DNA of 64,000 nt, from the NCBI RefSeq assembly GCF_035944375.1, contig NZ_DASZBE010000018.1, one strand, 5' to 3'. Under the pieces are notes generated by a model. The model was not told where the DNA came from. It did no database searches and saw only the letters and a program-made list of their open reading frames with translations. Shown one piece after another: positions 36,911 to 46,809 of this stretch. Position numbers and translations under genes: made by a program. The first letter of the stretch is position 1, and every line of letters starts with the position of its first letter. Origin of the DNA: Allobosea sp035944375 (GTDB lineage: Bacteria > Pseudomonadota > Alphaproteobacteria > Rhizobiales > Beijerinckiaceae).

Positions 36911-36914
36911 CGTC

Positions 36915-36941
36915 CCCTCCCCCCGCTCGCGGTGGGGAGGG
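36915..36941. terminator. possible GC hairpin after the dehydratase gene
   Basis: CCCTCCCCCCGC and GCGGTGGGGAGGG form a stem with a TC loop and one bulged base, starting 4 nt after the stop codon. There is no T-run, so termination efficiency is doubtful. It may be a REP-like element. Confidence 0.35.
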
Positions 36942-37095
36942 AGAAGAGGAGCGCAGTGCGGTTAGCGCGCGGCGGGGTCGCAGCGCCCGCGCTTGACGCT
37001 GCCGCGCGTTCGCGCTTGTGGAACGTGGTGTCGCGCCCGACCGATGAGGCGGGGGGCCGCAGCGGCGGGCGCGGACGGAAGCGGAGGCATGACCC

Positions 37096-37485
37096 ATGAC
37101 GATCCTCGACCACAAGACGCAGCCGCAGGACAAATGGCGCGACGGCGTCATGACCGAAATGCGGGTTTCCGCCCTGGTCGAGAGCAAGCAGCTCTGCATC
37201 TTCGAGCAATTCTGCGAGCCGGGGCTGGGGGCGCCGATGCATCTGCACGCGGTCGAGGAGGTGCTCGAGGTGATGGGCGGCACGGCCGAAATCTATCTGC
37301 GCGACAAGACGATGGTCGTCACCGCCAACCAGTCGGTTCTGGTGCCGGCGGGCGCCCGCCACGGCTTCAAGAACATCGGCAGCGACACGCTGCATGTGCG
37401 CGCGACGCTGGCGGCGGCGATCTTCGAGGCGTCCTATGACGACCGCAACGAATTGTCGCGCCGCTACGTTCCCGCCGACGCCTGA
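37096..37485 (+). CDS. cupin domain-containing protein
   Basis: A 129-residue single cupin barrel. Motif 1 is APMHLHAVEEVLEVMGGTAE with the metal-type H-x-H...E arrangement, and motif 2 is VLVPAGARHGFKN. GGAGG lies 8 nt before the ATG. Such small cupins are isomerases, sensors or dioxygenase-like proteins; no specific role can be given. It precedes the HipO-like amidohydrolase by 73 nt in the same direction. Confidence 0.82.
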   Translation: MTILDHKTQPQDKWRDGVMTEMRVSALVESKQLCIFEQFCEPGLGAPMHLHAVEEVLEVMGGTAEIYLRDKTMVVTANQSVLVPAGARHGFKNIGSDTLHVRATLAAAIFEASYDDRNELSRRYVPADA

Positions 37486-37558
37486 ACGGCGGCACCGACA
37501 CCCTGCCGATCCAGCGATCCGCCGCCGGCGGATCGGATTTGCCCTTTTCGAGGTTACG

Positions 37559-38731
37559 ATGCCCAAAGCCGAACTCATCGCCGCGATCCATCCCGAGCTC
37601 ACCGCCATCCGCCGCGACCTGCACCGCCATCCCGAGCTGATGTACGACGTGCATCGCACGGCAGGCGTCGTCGCGCAGAAGCTGACGGAATGGGGCGTGG
37701 ACGAGGTCGTGGCCGGCATCGGCAAGACCGGCGTCGTCGGCGTCATCAAGGGCCGCAACCAGGGCTCCGGCAAGGTGATCGCGATGCGTGCCGACATGGA
37801 CGCGCTGCCGATCCACGAGGAGACCAATCTCGAGCATCGCTCGACCGTGCCGGGCAAGATGCACGCCTGCGGCCATGACGGCCACACCGCCATGCTGCTG
37901 GGTGCCGCCAAGTATCTCGCCGAGACCCGCGATTTCGACGGGACGGCGGTGGTCATCTTCCAGCCGGCGGAAGAAGGCGGCGCCGGCGCCAAGGCGATGA
38001 TCGAGGACGGGCTGATGACCCGCTTCGGCATCCAGGAAGTCTACGGCATGCACAACAAGCCGGGCCTGGCCGTCGGCCAGTTCGACGTGCGCAAGGGCCC
38101 GACCATGGCCGCCGCCGACCGCATCCACATCAAGATCGAGGGCAAGGGCGGGCATGCCGCGGCCCCCCACCGGGTCAACGACCCGATCGTCGCCGCCTGC
38201 CAGCTGGTGACGGCGCTGCAGACGATCTCCTCGCGCAATGCCGACCCGCTCGATTCGATCGTCGTTTCGGTGACCGCGATGAATGCGGGCGAGGCCTTCA
38301 ACGTCATCCCGCAGACCGTCGAGCTCAAGGGCTCGGTGCGGACGCTGACGCCGCAGATGCGCGAACTCGCCGAGAAGCGCATCAAGGAGGTGACGGCGGG
38401 TATCATGACCGCCTTCGGGATGAGCGTCGTCTGCGACTATCTCCACGGCTACCCGGTGACCTTCAACCATGCGGAGCAGGCCGAGTTCGTGGTCGGCACG
38501 ATCGAGGCCGCCTTCGGCGAGGGCAAGGTCGACACGACCGTGCCGCCGACGATGGGCTCGGAGGATTTCTCCTACATGCTCGAGGAGCGCCCCGGCGCCT
38601 TCATCAACATCGGCAATGGCGATTCTGCTGGGCTGCATCACCCGGCCTATGAGTTCAACGACGAGGTCATCCCGGTCGGCGTGACCTACTGGGCGAACCT
38701 CGTCGAGACGGCGATGCCGGCCAAGGCCTGA
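37559..38731 (+). CDS. M20 family amidohydrolase (hippurate hydrolase/HipO type)
   Basis: A 390-residue metallohydrolase cleaving N-acyl amino acids such as hippurate. It has the M20D motifs DLHRHPELMYDV, ADMDALPIHEE, HACGHDGHTAMLLGAA with the metal-binding cysteine/histidines, PAEEGGAGAKAMIEDG and PTMGSEDFSYML. The ATG at 37559 is preceded by GAGG; the frame is open further upstream inside the cupin gene but that is a shadow. With argE it makes two amidohydrolases between the two peptide importers. Confidence 0.92.
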   Translation: MPKAELIAAIHPELTAIRRDLHRHPELMYDVHRTAGVVAQKLTEWGVDEVVAGIGKTGVVGVIKGRNQGSGKVIAMRADMDALPIHEETNLEHRSTVPGKMHACGHDGHTAMLLGAAKYLAETRDFDGTAVVIFQPAEEGGAGAKAMIEDGLMTRFGIQEVYGMHNKPGLAVGQFDVRKGPTMAAADRIHIKIEGKGGHAAAPHRVNDPIVAACQLVTALQTISSRNADPLDSIVVSVTAMNAGEAFNVIPQTVELKGSVRTLTPQMRELAEKRIKEVTAGIMTAFGMSVVCDYLHGYPVTFNHAEQAEFVVGTIEAAFGEGKVDTTVPPTMGSEDFSYMLEERPGAFINIGNGDSAGLHHPAYEFNDEVIPVGVTYWANLVETAMPAKA

Positions 38732-38745
38732 AGGGCGCCCGCCTC

Positions 38746-39852
38746 ATGCACGACATCGATTGCCTGGTGATCGGAGCCGGCGTCGTCGGCCTCGCGACGG
38801 CCCGTGCCCTGGCACTCGCCGGGCGCGAGGTCGTCATCGCGGAAGCGGCCGAGGGCATCGGCACGCAGACCTCGGCGCGCAACAGCGAGGTCATCCATGC
38901 GGGAATCTACTATCCGCCGGGCTCGCTGAAGGCGAAGGTCTGCGTCGAGGGGCGCAAGCGGCTCTATGCCTATCTCGGTGAGCGCAGATTGCCCCACAAG
39001 GCCTGCGGCAAGCTGATCGTCGCCACCAGCGCCGCGCAGAAGCCGGCGCTGGAGACGATCATGGCGCGCGCGCTGGCCTCGGGCGTCGACAGCCTGCGCT
39101 GGCTTGACGCGGCCGAGGCAAAGGCAAGGGAGCCGGAGGTGCGCTGCGAGATCGCATTGCTTTCTCCTGACACCGGCGTCGTCGACAGCCACGCCTTCAT
39201 GCTGTCGCTGCTGGGCGAATGCGAGGCGGCAGGTGGCTCGCTGGCGCTCAACACGCCGATCGCCGGATGGCGTCGCGAGGCCGAGGGCTTCAGCGTCGAT
39301 TTCGGTGGCGAGGAGCCCGCGACCTATTCGGTGAAGACCATCGTCAATTCGGCCGGCCATGGCGCGCCAAAGCTGCTGGGGCGGCTGGAGGGCTTCCCGC
39401 CCGAGCATGTGCCGGTGCAGCACTACGCCAAGGGCAATTACTTCGCGCTGCTCGGCAAGCAGCCCTTCTCGCATCTGGTCTATCCGGTGCCCGAGGCGGC
39501 GGGCCTGGGGATCCACGCGACGATCGACATGGGCGGGCGGGTCAAGTTCGGGCCGGATGTCGAATGGGTCCAGCACGATCAGGACCTCGTCGTCGATCCG
39601 CAGCGGGCCGAGAAATTCTACGCCGCGATCCGGACCTATTGGCCGGCCCTGCCCGACGGCGCGCTCGTCGCCGATTATGCCGGCATCCGCCCGAAGCTGC
39701 ATGATTCGACGCAGCCGATGCCCGATTTCCGCATCGATGGACCGGCCGTCCATGGTGTGGACGGGCTGGTCAATCTGCTGGGGATCGAAAGCCCCGGCCT
39801 GACGAGTTCGCTGGCGATCGCGGAGCTGGTGGTGGAGCGGCTGCGGGCCTGA
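38746..39852 (+). CDS. FAD-dependent oxidoreductase, L-2-hydroxyglutarate oxidase (LhgO) type
   Basis: A 368-residue DAO-fold flavoprotein. The FAD-binding GAGVVGLATARALA is at about 10-23, followed by EAAEGIGTQTSARNSEVIHAG (split across text), YYPPGSLKAKVC, and the C-terminal PDFRIDG...GLVNLLGIESPGLTSSLAIA. The YYPPGSLKA and SARNSEVIHAG signatures are characteristic of L-2-hydroxyglutarate oxidase/dehydrogenase relatives. It starts 15 nt after the amidohydrolase. The substrate could be another 2-hydroxy acid. Confidence 0.87.
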   Translation: MHDIDCLVIGAGVVGLATARALALAGREVVIAEAAEGIGTQTSARNSEVIHAGIYYPPGSLKAKVCVEGRKRLYAYLGERRLPHKACGKLIVATSAAQKPALETIMARALASGVDSLRWLDAAEAKAREPEVRCEIALLSPDTGVVDSHAFMLSLLGECEAAGGSLALNTPIAGWRREAEGFSVDFGGEEPATYSVKTIVNSAGHGAPKLLGRLEGFPPEHVPVQHYAKGNYFALLGKQPFSHLVYPVPEAAGLGIHATIDMGGRVKFGPDVEWVQHDQDLVVDPQRAEKFYAAIRTYWPALPDGALVADYAGIRPKLHDSTQPMPDFRIDGPAVHGVDGLVNLLGIESPGLTSSLAIAELVVERLRA

Positions 39853-39856
39853 CGCC

Positions 39857-39967
39857 CGTCATGCTCGGGCGAAGACCCGAGCATCTCAGGCCGATGAGGC
39901 CGCCGTGCCGGCGCTCCATTCTGGAAGAGCTTCTCGGGTCTGCGCTGCGCTTCGCCCGAGAATAACG
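39857..39967. repeat. palindromic intergenic repeat, family C
   Basis: An inverted structure with TGCTCGGGCGAAGACCCGAGCA at the left, and CTCGGGTCTGCGCTGCGCTTCG then CCCGAG at the right. It lies between the convergent LhgO-type gene and eda. Only one copy was found here, but its layout matches the other palindromic families. Confidence 0.7.
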
Positions 39968-39974
39968 CTTGCGA

Positions 39975-40619
39975 TCAGCCTCGCAACGCCCTGAAGGCCG
40001 CGCTAGCCTCTTTTGCCAACTGCGTCACGCGCGTCCAGTCGCCGGCCGCGATGGCGTCCGCCGGGACCAGCCAGGAGCCGCCGACGCAGATGACCTGCGG
40101 CAAGGCGAGATAGCTGGCGAGGTTGGCAAGGCCGACACCGCCGGTCGGGCAGAAGCGCATCTGCGGGAACGGGCCCGAGAGCGCCTTCAGCGCCGGCGGG
40201 CCGCCCGCCGTCTCCGCGGGGAAGAACTTCGCGACAATGCGGCCCGCGGCGACCGCGCGCATGCAGTCCGAGGCGGTGGCGACGCCCGGCAGCCAGGGCA
40301 GCCCCGCCGCCTTCAGCGCCTCGTCGACGGCTTCAGAAAAGCCGGGGCTGACGACGGCTTTGGCGCCGGCATCCTTGACCTGCTGGACCTGCGCCGGCGT
40401 GACGACCGTGCCTGCGACCGGCAGCGCGCCCGGCACCGATCTGGCGATCGCCTCCAGCGCGGCCAGCCCGGCCGGGCGGCGCAGGGTGACCTCGACGACG
40501 TCGATGCCGCCGGCGACGAGGGCGTACGCCAGGTCGATGGCGCGCGAGGCGTCCTCGATCACCACGACGGGAATCACGCCACAGGCTTCGAGGCGGGCAA
40601 TCGCGGCGGTCTCGTCCAT
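39975..40619 (-). CDS. eda: KDPG/KHG aldolase Eda
   Basis: A 214-residue class I aldolase that splits 2-keto-3-deoxy-6-phosphogluconate into pyruvate and glyceraldehyde 3-phosphate, the last step of the Entner-Doudoroff pathway. The catalytic glutamate E43 (VVEVTLR) and Schiff-base lysine K131 (AKFFPAE) are present, as is FCPTGGV. It follows pgl and zwf in the same direction with a 39-nt gap. The dehydratase gene edd is not in the window. Confidence 0.93.
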   Translation of the reverse strand: MDETAAIARLEACGVIPVVVIEDASRAIDLAYALVAGGIDVVEVTLRRPAGLAALEAIARSVPGALPVAGTVVTPAQVQQVKDAGAKAVVSPGFSEAVDEALKAAGLPWLPGVATASDCMRAVAAGRIVAKFFPAETAGGPPALKALSGPFPQMRFCPTGGVGLANLASYLALPQVICVGGSWLVPADAIAAGDWTRVTQLAKEASAAFRALRG

Positions 40620-40658
40620 GGTCGGCGTCTTTCAATCGTTTGAACGGCTGCGCGCGGT

Positions 40659-41351
40659 CTACTCGTTCGCCCAGTAGACGTCGAGGCCCTGCGGCCGGTC
40701 GAGGAGAAGGTCAACCGGCAGCGGAGCGGGGCGGTCCGGCGCGGCCTTCAGCACGGCCTCCTTCTGCGCGCCCGAGACCAGCAGGCTCGCCCAGCCCGCG
40801 CCGGAGAGACGGGCGGGCGACAGGGAGAGACGCTGCGGCAGGCCGGGTGGCGTGGCAATGCAGATGCCGCTGTCGGGCCGCGCTCCAAAGCGCGCCTCCT
40901 CGCCGGGGAACAGCGAGGCGATGTGGCCGTCGGCGCCCATGCCGCTGACGACGAGATCCAGCGGCGGCTGGCTCGCAAGCTTCGACGCGAGGACGGCGGC
41001 GGCCGCCTGGATGTCTTGGCCATGGCCGTGGAAGGAGAGGAAGCGCACCCGCCCCTCGCGCAGCGGCGCGAATTGCGCGCGGATCATCCGCTCGTTCGAG
41101 GCTGCCTCGTCAGCGGTGACGAAGCGCTCGTCGGTCGGCAGCAGCGTGACCTTCTCCCAGGCCAGATCGCGCATGCCGAGCGCCGCGAGGAAGCGCGCCG
41201 GCGTCGTGCCGCCGGGCACGGCGAGCGAAGCCTTGCCCTGCCCCGCCAGCAGCGCGCGCAGCCGGATGGCGACGGCCTCCGCCAGCGCCTCCGAGGCGTC
41301 AGCGAGGGTTGCGAAGCGATGCCAGGCGACGGGACCTTGCGGCTGCATCAT
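40659..41351 (-). CDS. pgl: 6-phosphogluconolactonase
   Basis: A 230-residue NagB/DevB-like lactonase that hydrolyses 6-phosphogluconolactone. Motifs: VPGGTTPARFLAALG, LLPTDERFV, NERMIRAQF and VVSGMGADGHIASLFPG, all typical of DevB-type Pgl. The start overlaps the zwf stop by 4 nt. Middle gene of a zwf-pgl-eda operon. Confidence 0.93.
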   Translation of the reverse strand: MMQPQGPVAWHRFATLADASEALAEAVAIRLRALLAGQGKASLAVPGGTTPARFLAALGMRDLAWEKVTLLPTDERFVTADEAASNERMIRAQFAPLREGRVRFLSFHGHGQDIQAAAAVLASKLASQPPLDLVVSGMGADGHIASLFPGEEARFGARPDSGICIATPPGLPQRLSLSPARLSGAGWASLLVSGAQKEAVLKAAPDRPAPLPVDLLLDRPQGLDVYWANE

Positions 41352-42850
41352 TCGAAATCCGGATCGGCCCAGGAGCGGCCTTCGCGCTCGATCAGGCCGA
41401 TCGCCTGCGAGGGCCCCCAGGAGCCGGCGGCGTAGCGATGCGGATGGGGGGCGTATTCCTGCCAGCCGGCGATGATCGGATCGACCCAGCGCCAGGCCTG
41501 CTCGACCTCATCGCGATGCATGAACAGCGTCTGGTCGCCGCGGATGACGTCCGTCAGCAGCCGCTCATAGGCGTCGGGCGTGCGCTCGTCGAAGGCGGTG
41601 GAATAGCGCAGGTCGAGCTGGCGCGGCACGATCTTGAGCCGGCCCGAGCCCGGCACCTTCATCATCAGCTGGAGCTGGACGCCGTCATTGGGCTGCAGGC
41701 GGATCAGCAGGCGGTTGGCATAGAGCTTGTCGCAGGAGCCGCCGCCGAAGATCGAATGCGGCACCGGCTTGAAGGTGACGACGATCTCCGAATAGCGCTG
41801 CGCCATGCGCTTGCCGGTGCGCAAATAGATCGGCACGCCGGCCCAGCGCCAGTTGTCGAGTTCGCAGCGGAGCGCGACGAAGGTCTCGGTATTGCTGAGA
41901 TGGCCGAGTTCGTCGGCATAGGCGCGCACACGCTGGCCGTCGATCTGGCCGGTGCCGTACTGCCCGCGCACCGTGTAGCGCTCGACATCGGGCCCGACGA
42001 TCGGCCGCAGCGCCTTGAGCACCTTGATCTTCTCGTCGCGCACGGCGCCGGCCTCGAGCAGGTTGGGCGGCTCGATGGCGAAGAGAGTGAGCAACTGCAT
42101 GAGATGGTTCTGGACCATGTCGCGCATCTGCCCGGCCTTGTCGTAATAGCCGGCGCGGGCCTCAAGCCCGACCGTCTCGGCGACGGTGATCTGGACATGG
42201 TCGATGTCGCGCCCGGTCCAGGAGCGCTCGAACAGCGTGTTGGCGTAGCGCAGCACCAGCAGGTTCTGGACGGTTTCCTTGCCGAGGTAATGATCGATCC
42301 GGTAGGTCCGGTCCTCCGGCAGGATGCGCGCGACGGCGTCGTTGATCTCGCGCGCCGAGGCCAGATCGCGCCCCAGCGGCTTCTCGAGGATGACGCGCGA
42401 GGTCGGCGTCAGGATGTCGGCGGCGGCGAGATTCTCGCAGATCGGGATGAAGAGGTCCGGTGGCGTCGAGAGATAGAAGGAGCGCACGCGGCCATCGTCG
42501 CCGAGCGCCTTCTTCAGCGCCTTGTAGGTCTCGGGCTTGACCGCATCGAGCAGCACGATGGTGAGGCGCTGCTGGAAGGCGTGGATATGGTCGGGCGAGA
42601 GCCCCTCCTCCTTCAGCCGCTTGGTGATCTGCTTGGGCAGCCCCTCGACATCCTCCTGCTTGCGGACGATGCAGAGGATGCGGCTCTCACCCGGCAGGAC
42701 GCCTTCGCGGCTGCGCTGGGCGAGCGCCGGGAAAAGCTTGCGCATGGCGAGATCGCCGCCTGCGCCGAAGATCACCAGGTCGAAGGCGGGCACGGGCGTG
42801 CGCTCTGGAGTCGTTTCAGGCCGCATTGCGCGTTCGGCGATGGCATCCAT
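41348..42850 (-). CDS. zwf: glucose-6-phosphate 1-dehydrogenase
   Basis: A 500-residue NAD(P)-dependent enzyme oxidising glucose 6-phosphate to the lactone, the entry to the Entner-Doudoroff and pentose phosphate routes. The nucleotide-binding motif is FGAGGDLAMRKLFPAL (28-43), and the substrate-binding RIDHYLGKE is at 184-192 with the catalytic histidine region downstream. The Ala-Gly-Gly in place of the usual Ala-Ser-Gly is a small variation. An N-terminal extension of about 20 residues precedes the fold. First gene of zwf-pgl-eda. Confidence 0.95.
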   Translation of the reverse strand: MDAIAERAMRPETTPERTPVPAFDLVIFGAGGDLAMRKLFPALAQRSREGVLPGESRILCIVRKQEDVEGLPKQITKRLKEEGLSPDHIHAFQQRLTIVLLDAVKPETYKALKKALGDDGRVRSFYLSTPPDLFIPICENLAAADILTPTSRVILEKPLGRDLASAREINDAVARILPEDRTYRIDHYLGKETVQNLLVLRYANTLFERSWTGRDIDHVQITVAETVGLEARAGYYDKAGQMRDMVQNHLMQLLTLFAIEPPNLLEAGAVRDEKIKVLKALRPIVGPDVERYTVRGQYGTGQIDGQRVRAYADELGHLSNTETFVALRCELDNWRWAGVPIYLRTGKRMAQRYSEIVVTFKPVPHSIFGGGSCDKLYANRLLIRLQPNDGVQLQLMMKVPGSGRLKIVPRQLDLRYSTAFDERTPDAYERLLTDVIRGDQTLFMHRDEVEQAWRWVDPIIAGWQEYAPHPHRYAAGSWGPSQAIGLIEREGRSWADPDFE

Positions 42851-42970
42851 GGGTCGTCCTTCTCCGTGCCCGTCCGAAATCCCGGTCGTCCATCAGGACG
42901 GCGGCTTGCGACGAGAATGAGACCAAGCCGGGTGGATCGGCAAACGCTCAGATCGCAACGCAAGCCTTCG

Positions 42971-43723
42971 TCAGCCGCGCCGGAAGCCCTCGCTGGCGGT
43001 CAGCAATTGCCGGGCATAGTCCGTCTGCGGACTGCGCGCGGCGAGCGTGCCCGCCGTCATCTCCTCGACGCCGCGGCCGAACTGCATCACCAGCAGCCGC
43101 TCGCACATATGGCCGACGACGGCGAGATCGTGGCTGACGAGGATGTAGGTCAGCTTGCGCTCATGGCGCAGCGCCTGCAGCAAATTCAGCACCTCGGCCT
43201 GGATCGAGACGTCGAGCGCCGAGGTCGGCTCGTCGAGCAGCAGGATGGTGGGTTCGAGCACGAGCGCGCGCGCGATGGCGACGCGCTGGCGCTGGCCGCC
43301 GGAGAGCTGGTGCGGATAACGGAAGCGGAAGGAGGCGGGCAGGCCGACCTCCGACATCGCCCGCCCGATCCGCCGCTCGGCATCGCCGATGCCATGGATG
43401 GCGAGCGGCTCGGCCAGCGTGTCGTCGACCGTCTTCTTGGGGTGGAGCGAGCCATAGGGGTCCTGGAAGACCATCTGGACAGCGCGGTAGAAGGCCTTGT
43501 CGCGGATCTTCGGCTGGGTCTGCCCGGTGATCTCGACGGTGCCGCTCCAGTCCCGGTTCAGCCCCGAGAGCACGCGCAGCACGGTCGACTTGCCTGAGCC
43601 GGACTCGCCGACGATGCCGTAGCTCTCACCGGGCGCCACCGAGAAGGACAGGTCCTTCACGACATGGGAATCGCCGAAGGAGACGTTGAGGTTATCGACG
43701 CGGATGGCGGGTTGAGTGGTCAT
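42971..43723 (-). CDS. peptide ABC transporter ATP-binding protein (DppF type, short), system 2
   Basis: A 250-residue ATPase with Walker A GESGSGKST at 39-47, signature QLSGGQRQRVAIARAL and LLDEPTSALDVS. It ends soon after the switch region (SHDLAVVGHMCERLLVM) and lacks the long C-terminal oligo_HPY tail with paired cysteines found in system 1. The upstream-extended frame runs through repeat A4 and the preceding gene and is rejected; ATG 43723 starts the conserved fold. Last gene of the second ABC operon. Confidence 0.9.
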   Translation of the reverse strand: MTTQPAIRVDNLNVSFGDSHVVKDLSFSVAPGESYGIVGESGSGKSTVLRVLSGLNRDWSGTVEITGQTQPKIRDKAFYRAVQMVFQDPYGSLHPKKTVDDTLAEPLAIHGIGDAERRIGRAMSEVGLPASFRFRYPHQLSGGQRQRVAIARALVLEPTILLLDEPTSALDVSIQAEVLNLLQALRHERKLTYILVSHDLAVVGHMCERLLVMQFGRGVEEMTAGTLAARSPQTDYARQLLTASEGFRRG

Positions 43724-43737
43724 GCGGTCAACTCGCT

Positions 43738-43862
43738 GTCTTTCCGGGGCGCTGCGCAGCAGCGAACCCGGAACCCATGACCGGGTTGAACCTGCAGGCC
43801 GTCCGAATGGTGCGCCCAGTCGTGGGTTCCGGGTTCTTCGCGATGCGAAGCCCCGGAATGAC
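43738..43862. repeat. palindromic intergenic repeat, family A copy 4
   Basis: Starts GTCTTTCCGGGGC and ends GCCCCGGAATGAC, inner arms GAACCCGGAACCCATGAC / GTCGTGGGTTCCGGGTTC with one mismatch. It separates the two ATPase genes of system 2, within an operon. Confidence 0.88.
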
Positions 43863-43880
43863 AGATGAGAGCGACGCCCA

Positions 43881-44732
43881 TCATGCCAGCCATGCCGGGT
43901 CGCGGGTGAGCGTGGCGAGTTCGGACCTGGGATGGTCGAGATCGGGCAGGCAGCCGAGCAGGCCGAGCGTATAGGGATGGCGCCTCGCGCGGGTGGATTC
44001 GTCGGCGAGTTCGGCCGCCGGCAGCGTCTCCATCGCCTTGCCGCCATACATGACGATGACACGGTCGCAGAAGGACTGCACCAGATGCAGATCATGGCTG
44101 ATGAAGATCAGCCCCATGCCGCGCTGGGTGACGAGATTGTCCAGGATTTTGAGGATCTGCAGTTGGACGGTGACGTCGAGGGCCGAGGTCGGCTCGTCGG
44201 CGATCAGGATATCGGGCTCGGCGATCAGCATCATCGCGATCATGACGCGCTGGCCCATGCCGCCCGAGACCTCATGCGGGTAGAGGTCGTAGACGCGCGC
44301 GGGCTCGCGGATCTGGACCTGCTCCAGCATGGCCAGCGAGCGTTCCTTCGCCTCCCGGGCGCTGGCCCTGTGATGGACGCGATAGGCTTCGGCGATCTGG
44401 TCGCCGACGGTGCGCACCGGGTTGAGCGAGAATTTCGGGTCCTGCATCACCATCGAGATGCGGCGGCCGCGCAGCTTGCGACGCTCGCGCTTGTCCATGG
44501 TCAGGAGATCCTGCCCGCGGAAGACCATGCGGTCGGCCGTGACCACGCCGGGCGACGGGATCAGGTCGAGGATGGCGCGGCCGGTCATCGACTTGCCCGA
44601 GCCGGATTCGCCGACGATGCCGAGCCGCTCGCGGCCGAGCGTGAAGGAGAGGCCGCGCACGGCATGGACGATGCCGGTGGGGGTATGGAAATCGACGCGC
44701 AGATTGTCGAGTTCGAGGAGGGGCTGGTCCAT
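43881..44732 (-). CDS. peptide ABC transporter ATP-binding protein (DppD type), system 2
   Basis: A 283-residue ATPase. Walker A is GESGSGKS at 41-48; the signature reads EVSGGMGQRVMIAMML, with Gly where Arg is usual, and Walker B is LIADEPTSALDVT. The C-terminal region is short (LGCLPDLDHPRSEL). ATG 44732 follows GAGGTGAG closely; a GTG at 44741 overlapping the permease stop is the alternative. Confidence 0.9.
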   Translation of the reverse strand: MDQPLLELDNLRVDFHTPTGIVHAVRGLSFTLGRERLGIVGESGSGKSMTGRAILDLIPSPGVVTADRMVFRGQDLLTMDKRERRKLRGRRISMVMQDPKFSLNPVRTVGDQIAEAYRVHHRASAREAKERSLAMLEQVQIREPARVYDLYPHEVSGGMGQRVMIAMMLIAEPDILIADEPTSALDVTVQLQILKILDNLVTQRGMGLIFISHDLHLVQSFCDRVIVMYGGKAMETLPAAELADESTRARRHPYTLGLLGCLPDLDHPRSELATLTRDPAWLA

Positions 44733-44737
44733 CTCGC

Positions 44738-45628
44738 TCACCTCGCATCCATGACGTCGCGCAGGCCGTCGCCGAGCAGGTTGAAGCCGAGCGCGACGAT
44801 GCAGATGGCGATGCCGGGGAAGGTCGCGACCCACCACTGGTCGAAAATCTGCTCGCGGCCGGCCGAGATCATCGCGCCCCATTCGGGAATCGGCGGCTGG
44901 GCGCCCAGCCCGAGGAAGCCGAGGCCGGCGGCGATCAGGATGACGCCCGCCATGTCGAGCGTGGTCCGCACGATCAGCGAGGGCAGGCAGAGCGGCACGA
45001 CATGCTTCCAGACGATGCGCCATTGCGAGGCGCCCTGCAGGCGGATCGCGGCGATGTAGTCCTGCTGGCGGATGATCAGCGTCTCGGCGCGGGCGACGCG
45101 GGCGTAAGGAGGCCAGGCGGTGATGGCGATGGCGATGACCGCGTTCTCCAGGCCGGGGCCGAGCGCCGCGACGAAGGCGAGCGCCAGCACGAGCCGGGGA
45201 AAGGCCAGGAAGACGTCGGTCATGCGCATCAGCGCGCGGTCGACCCAGCCGCCGAGATAGCCGGAGGCTGCGCCGATGAGCAGGCCGATCGGCCCGACGG
45301 AAACGACGACGAGCAGCACGATCACCAGCGTGACGCGGGTGCCGTAGACGATGCGGCTGAAGATGTCGCGGCCGAGCGAATCCGTGCCGAAAAAGTTGGT
45401 GCCGGAGGGTGGCAGCAGCCGGCGGTCGAGATTCTGCGCGAGCGGGTCGGCCGTGGCGATCAGCGGCGCGAAGGCCGCGACCAGCAGCAGCGCGACGATG
45501 ATGCACAGCCCGACCATGGCGAGCGGGTTGCGCCGGAAGGCGAGCCATTTCCGGTACATCTGCCCGAGCCGCGCTTGGCGGCGGGAGGACGGAGAATCGG
45601 TGAGGAGATAGTCGGTCCAGGTGGTCAT
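44738..45628 (-). CDS. peptide ABC transporter permease (DppC type), system 2
   Basis: A 296-residue permease beginning MTTWTDYLLTDSPSSRRQAR, with six helices and the family landmarks NFFGTDSLGRDIFSRIVYG, SGYLGGWVDRALMRMTD and LGFLGLGAQPPIPEWGAMIS. Seven nucleotides separate it from the DppB gene. Typical inner-membrane half of a peptide importer. Confidence 0.93.
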   Translation of the reverse strand: MTTWTDYLLTDSPSSRRQARLGQMYRKWLAFRRNPLAMVGLCIIVALLLVAAFAPLIATADPLAQNLDRRLLPPSGTNFFGTDSLGRDIFSRIVYGTRVTLVIVLLVVVSVGPIGLLIGAASGYLGGWVDRALMRMTDVFLAFPRLVLALAFVAALGPGLENAVIAIAITAWPPYARVARAETLIIRQQDYIAAIRLQGASQWRIVWKHVVPLCLPSLIVRTTLDMAGVILIAAGLGFLGLGAQPPIPEWGAMISAGREQIFDQWWVATFPGIAICIVALGFNLLGDGLRDVMDAR

Positions 45629-45635
45629 GTCGGCC

Positions 45636-46700
<1,065 letters not shown>

Positions 46701-46755
46701 ACCAGCTTCATTCCATGTCTGGGATCGGGACCGGCACTGCCGGGCCATCCGGAAG

Positions 46756-46796
46756 CAAAAGCCCCGCCGCGGCCAGGATCGGCCGAGGCGGGGCTC
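46756..46796 (-). terminator. hairpin terminator between binding-protein and permease genes, system 2
   Basis: Arms AGCCCCGCC (46760-46768) and GGCGGGGCT (46787-46795) enclose a second small stem (GGCC...GGCC). On the minus strand the hairpin is followed by a T-rich stretch (TTTTGC). It lies 14 nt past the binding-protein stop and probably makes the permease and ATPase genes a readthrough product. Confidence 0.78.
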
Positions 46797-46809
46797 GTTG
46801 TCGTGAAAC

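Noticed and set aside
42971..44095. 374-residue version of the system 2 DppF ATPase
   Set aside because: The extension crosses repeat A4 and the 3' end of the DppD gene out of frame. The conserved ATPase fold starts at 43723.
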